From the NCBI RefSeq assembly GCF_000265425.1, contig NC_018014.1, positions 3,968,001 to 4,032,000 on the forward strand: 64,000 nucleotides of DNA, written 5' to 3'. This document shows, piece after piece, positions 61,520-64,000 of the stretch (positions are counted from its first letter, which is position 1; the number at the start of each line of letters is the position of its first letter). Made by a program: the position numbers and the translations under genes. Below the pieces are notes generated by a model. The model saw only the letters and a program-made list of their open reading frames with translations, did not search any database and was not told the origin of the DNA. The DNA is from Terriglobus roseus DSM 18391 (GTDB lineage: Bacteria; Acidobacteriota; Terriglobia; Terriglobales; Acidobacteriaceae).

Positions 61520-61631
61520 AAACCCTTTGTTATCTAATCTTTACCCTTAAACCCTTTGCAATCTAATTTTTGCAAAAACGGGAATCGTCAACTCCTTTGT
61601 TTTCTAATTTTTACGAAAACAAGGGGGGGGG
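61520..61631. repeat. AT-rich triplicated element ending in a nine-G run
   Basis: Three related segments start at 61521 (AACCCTTTGTTATCTAATCT), 61550 (AACCCTTTGCAATCTAATTT) and 61590 (AACTCCTTTGTTTTCTAATT). They are far more AT-rich than the surroundings. A run of nine G at 61623-61631 and GTACCCC close the block, 12 bp from the tonB-like gene's stop codon. Confidence 0.8.
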
Positions 61632-61642
61632 TACCCCACCAC

Positions 61643-63130
61643 TTAGGGCAGTTGGAAATCCACCACGGCCACCGCGCTCATCGGCACAGTCTTCCCGCCT
61701 GCAGTCCACGGCTTATACCGCCAGTGCTGGATCGCATCGACCGCGGCATCCCGCAGCATCGGCGGCCCGCTCACCACACGCGCTGACACCACATTGCCAT
61801 CACGATCGATCTCCGCCTGCACCTTCACCTCACCCTGCACATGCGCCGCAGCCGCAGCCGATGGGTAAGCGGGCGTCGGACTGTACACCAGGTTCCCAGC
61901 CATGATGCCAAGCGAAGTCGGTCGCACCACGCCGACGGGAACGCTTCCGGCGCCGCCAGAGCCACCGGGCGGCCGAAGCTCCGCCACTTGAGTGTTGTTG
62001 TTCAAAGACATCCGTCGCCGCAACAGTCGCGGATACTTCTTGCCATCCGTCGTCGCATCCGCATCCGGCAGCGCCGCATAGGCAGGAATCGTGCTCGACC
62101 CAAGCTGCCGGCTCAACGTCCCGGCAGGAACGGCAACCGGAGCAGCCGGCCGCGCCGCACCAGGCCGAACCAACGGAGTCGACGGAGCAGCCACAGCCGG
62201 TCGCGTGAGCGGAGTCACCGTAGCAACCGGCGAAGCCGGCGGAGCAGACCGCACCACCGGAGCAGGCGCCGCAGCAACATCCTGTGCAGGCGGAGCATAC
62301 GAAGTACGAGGAGGAACCGAAGGTACGACCGAGCGATCAACCGCAGCCGCCTCACGACTCGGTCTCACAACCGGTCCACGAGCCGTCATCGACGGACCTA
62401 CTGGCGTCGGAACCACCGGTGCCGACTCAAGCCCATTACCTGAGGTCGGAGCCTCAGCCGTCGAAGGCGAGACAGCAGTCGCAGCCGAACCATCAACAGC
62501 AGTCCCAACCTCAACAGGCGCTGGCGAGTTCTCCCGATACTGCCAGACGCCAACAGCAACCAGCACCAGCAGGCAAAGCGCCAGCCCAACGATCCACGCA
62601 GAGCGCTTCCCACCCCCGCGCTCAACAACCTCCTCGGAAGGAGCCTCATCGACAGCAACAGGCGGTGTAAAGCGCGGAGTATCCAATGCCAGAGGCAGCG
62701 CCGCAGCCGGAACATCAACAGCCGCAGCAACAGGAACAGCAGCCGAAACAACCGCAGCAGGAACCGGCTCCGCAACTCGCTTCGAGGTCGGCGCATCCAC
62801 CGAACGCCGCGCTTCCATCACGAACCGCAGCAGATCGTGTGCATCCTCTTCACTGGCCTCAGCCGCAAAGTGCATTCCGGCAGCCGCAACTGCCAGCACA
62901 CCCAGCAGATCGGAAGGACTGATCTGCCCACCACAACCGTCGATCAGGACCCAGACATGCAGGATCAGATCGCGATGAAACGCGCGATCACGCTGCAGCG
63001 CAGCCGCCACGGCCTCCAGAGTTCCGGCAGTACCAAGCGAGAATCCAGCCTTGCCCAGAAAGTCACGTAACTCCGCGACTTCATGCGAGTACCGAACCGA
63101 AACATCTTTCAGCTGTGCTGGTTGCAACAA
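61643..63130 (-). CDS. TonB-family energy transducer with N-terminal cytosolic domain
   Basis: In this 495-residue protein the membrane helix is not at the N-terminus but at about 178-197 (AWIVGLALCLLVLVAVGVWQ). Residues 1-110 form a helical domain (AAALQRDRAFHRDLILHVWV) and 111-175 an Ala/Pro/Val linker, both presumably cytosolic. After the helix comes a Pro/Ala/Thr-rich periplasmic spacer (200-400). The C-terminal TonB domain holds GEVKVQAEIDRDGNVVSARV and the classical AIQHWRYKPWTAGGKTVPMS. It would couple proton motive force to outer-membrane receptors, but no ExbB/ExbD genes are in view. Confidence 0.85.
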   Translation of the reverse strand: MLQPAQLKDVSVRYSHEVAELRDFLGKAGFSLGTAGTLEAVAAALQRDRAFHRDLILHVWVLIDGCGGQISPSDLLGVLAVAAAGMHFAAEASEEDAHDLLRFVMEARRSVDAPTSKRVAEPVPAAVVSAAVPVAAAVDVPAAALPLALDTPRFTPPVAVDEAPSEEVVERGGGKRSAWIVGLALCLLVLVAVGVWQYRENSPAPVEVGTAVDGSAATAVSPSTAEAPTSGNGLESAPVVPTPVGPSMTARGPVVRPSREAAAVDRSVVPSVPPRTSYAPPAQDVAAAPAPVVRSAPPASPVATVTPLTRPAVAAPSTPLVRPGAARPAAPVAVPAGTLSRQLGSSTIPAYAALPDADATTDGKKYPRLLRRRMSLNNNTQVAELRPPGGSGGAGSVPVGVVRPTSLGIMAGNLVYSPTPAYPSAAAAAHVQGEVKVQAEIDRDGNVVSARVVSGPPMLRDAAVDAIQHWRYKPWTAGGKTVPMSAVAVVDFQLP

Positions 63131-63283
63131 ATGGGCAAGTATCCCTTCCGGACCGGATCAATAAGACAGGACCGCACTGGAAGAGACACGCTCTGCGCCC
63201 TCCAGTTGCGGTCCCAGGCGACGTTCACGCAAACCGCCGCGCCCGCTACCTAATCCTATCGTGCTAGTCGTGCTCTTACTGAC

Positions 63284-64000
63284 CTAGGACCATTCATCAG
63301 CCTCGTCAATGACATACTCTGCCTTGCCCTCAAAGAACGCATAGACAGCAGGCACCAGCAGCAGCGTAAGTGCCGTCGAGCTGACAAGCCCGCCGATCAC
63401 CACAATCGCCAGCGGCCGCTGGATCTCAGAGCCCGGTCCGGTAGCGAACAGGAACGGCACCAGCCCAAGCGCAGCCACGGTAGCCGTCATCATCACTGGC
63501 CGGAAACGCAAACGAGTACCCTCTCGCACCGCCTCGTCCTGACCCATGCCCTCCTGACGAAGCTTCCGGATGTAAGACACCAGCACCACGCCATTGAGCA
63601 CCGCAATGCCCCATAGAGCAATGAAGCCAACCGAAGCCGGAACTGAAAGATACTCGCCCGACAGGAACAGCCCCAGCACACCACCAATCGACGCAAGCGG
63701 CAGAACCGTAATAATCAGCGCCGCGAAGCGGACAGACTTGAAGAGCACAAACAGCAGGAAGAAGATCGCCGCAATCGTAATCGGCACAATGATCATCAGG
63801 TGATGCAGCGCACGCTCCATGTTATGGAACTGTCCGCCCCACTCAATGAAGTAGCCTGCCGGTAACTTCACCTGCTGATCGACCTTCTGCTGCAGCTCCG
63901 CAACGAAGCCGCCAAGGTCGCGGTTCGCCACATTCACACCCACAACGATGCGCCGCTTCCCCATGCTGCGGTTGATCAGCGCAGGCCCCTCAGCCACCTT
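63284..64000 (-). CDS. Heavy-metal-type RND efflux permease (CusA/CzcA), C-terminal part
   Basis: About 239 codons are visible, entering from the right edge. They cover the C-terminal membrane half of a protein usually about 1030 residues long: MIIVPITIAAIFFLLFVLFK, PLASIGGVLGLFLSGEYLSV, GFIALWGIAVLNGVVLVSYI and RFRPVMMTATVAALGLVPFL, ending after the last helix in an acidic tail. The NGVVLVSYIRKLR loop and MTATVAALGLVPF segment are typical of the heavy-metal RND group rather than AcrB. Proton-driven export of metal ions is expected. Partner genes lie outside the window. Confidence 0.9.
   Translation of the reverse strand, partial: KVAEGPALINRSMGKRRIVVGVNVANRDLGGFVAELQQKVDQQVKLPAGYFIEWGGQFHNMERALHHLMIIVPITIAAIFFLLFVLFKSVRFAALIITVLPLASIGGVLGLFLSGEYLSVPASVGFIALWGIAVLNGVVLVSYIRKLRQEGMGQDEAVREGTRLRFRPVMMTATVAALGLVPFLFATGPGSEIQRPLAIVVIGGLVSSTALTLLLVPAVYAFFEGKAEYVIDEADEWS

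Noticed and set aside
1-64000. tRNA, rRNA, IS elements, prophage or defence-system genes
   Set aside because: I looked for T-loop sequences, transposase motifs, integrases, restriction-modification and toxin-antitoxin signatures and found none I could support.

Overview
The window is a chromosomal segment of about 60% GC. It most resembles Acidobacteriota of class Terriglobia (the Terriglobus, Granulicella and Edaphobacter group). I infer this from a very large Oar-type TonB-dependent receptor with an N-terminal carboxypeptidase-regulatory-like domain, many secreted proteins unique to that group, GTG/TTG starts, and short hairpin repeats with the cores GGGTGCCCCA and CCCAGGGC...GCCCTGGG between genes. 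No rRNA, tRNA, insertion sequence, prophage, CRISPR array or plasmid gene was found. The window cuts a cyclase-family gene at the left edge and an RND efflux permease at the right edge.

Layout. 1-6.4 kb: partial cyclase-family hydrolase, a secreted protein, a DUF305/LVIVD two-gene operon, thioredoxin 2, an AraC-type regulator and a small membrane protein. 6.8-15.8 kb: an O-methyltransferase, the 1144-residue TonB-dependent receptor with a Tat-exported metallophosphoesterase behind it, a threonine dehydratase, an exported SH3-like protein and undecaprenyl-diphosphatase (uppP). 15.8-17.8 kb: a repeat cluster, a DoxX-like membrane protein and a PA2169-type four-helix bundle protein. 17.8-29.1 kb: ftsK, small exported proteins, two kinase-less response regulators, ftsY, a DUF4279-like protein, ribD-ribE and an outer-membrane alginate-export-type protein. 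29.2-37 kb: thymidine kinase, a cupin/VOC/YbjQ operon, a lipoprotein, a DHH phosphoesterase, a quinohaemoprotein dehydrogenase and a DEAD-box helicase. 37.4-43 kb: a surface-polysaccharide island (two tandem paralogous GT2 enzymes plus a flippase on the minus strand, and two overlapping GT2 genes on the plus strand). 43-47.9 kb: msrA, a NIPSNAP protein, an oxidoreductase, and rluB overlapping an enlarged scpB. 48-57.7 kb: a glycoside hydrolase-like protein, a 67-bp tandem array, scpA, a small ORF, an unusual trpS, a 45-bp tandem array, an M50 protease, small proteins and moaA. 57.6-64 kb: a tandem array derived from the moaA 3' end, a GAF-GGDEF protein, an aldo/keto reductase bracketed by repeats, a TonB protein with a mid-protein membrane segment, and the RND permease.

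How the genes fit together. Much of the window is core housekeeping: chromosome segregation (FtsK, ScpA, ScpB), SRP targeting (FtsY), riboflavin, molybdopterin, tryptophanyl-tRNA, ribosome modification and undecaprenyl recycling. Envelope functions are interleaved with it (TonB receptor and TonB, alginate-export-type porin, polysaccharide assembly, RND efflux). The items most worth attention are the array behind moaA, in which six units each spell the MoaA tail Met-Val-His-(Ile/Ser)-Gly-Gly followed by a stop codon; a tryptophanyl-tRNA synthetase with an iron-sulfur-type cysteine motif and a large C-terminal extension; and an ScpB interrupted inside its first winged helix by a long acidic insert while its gene overlaps rluB by 116 bp.
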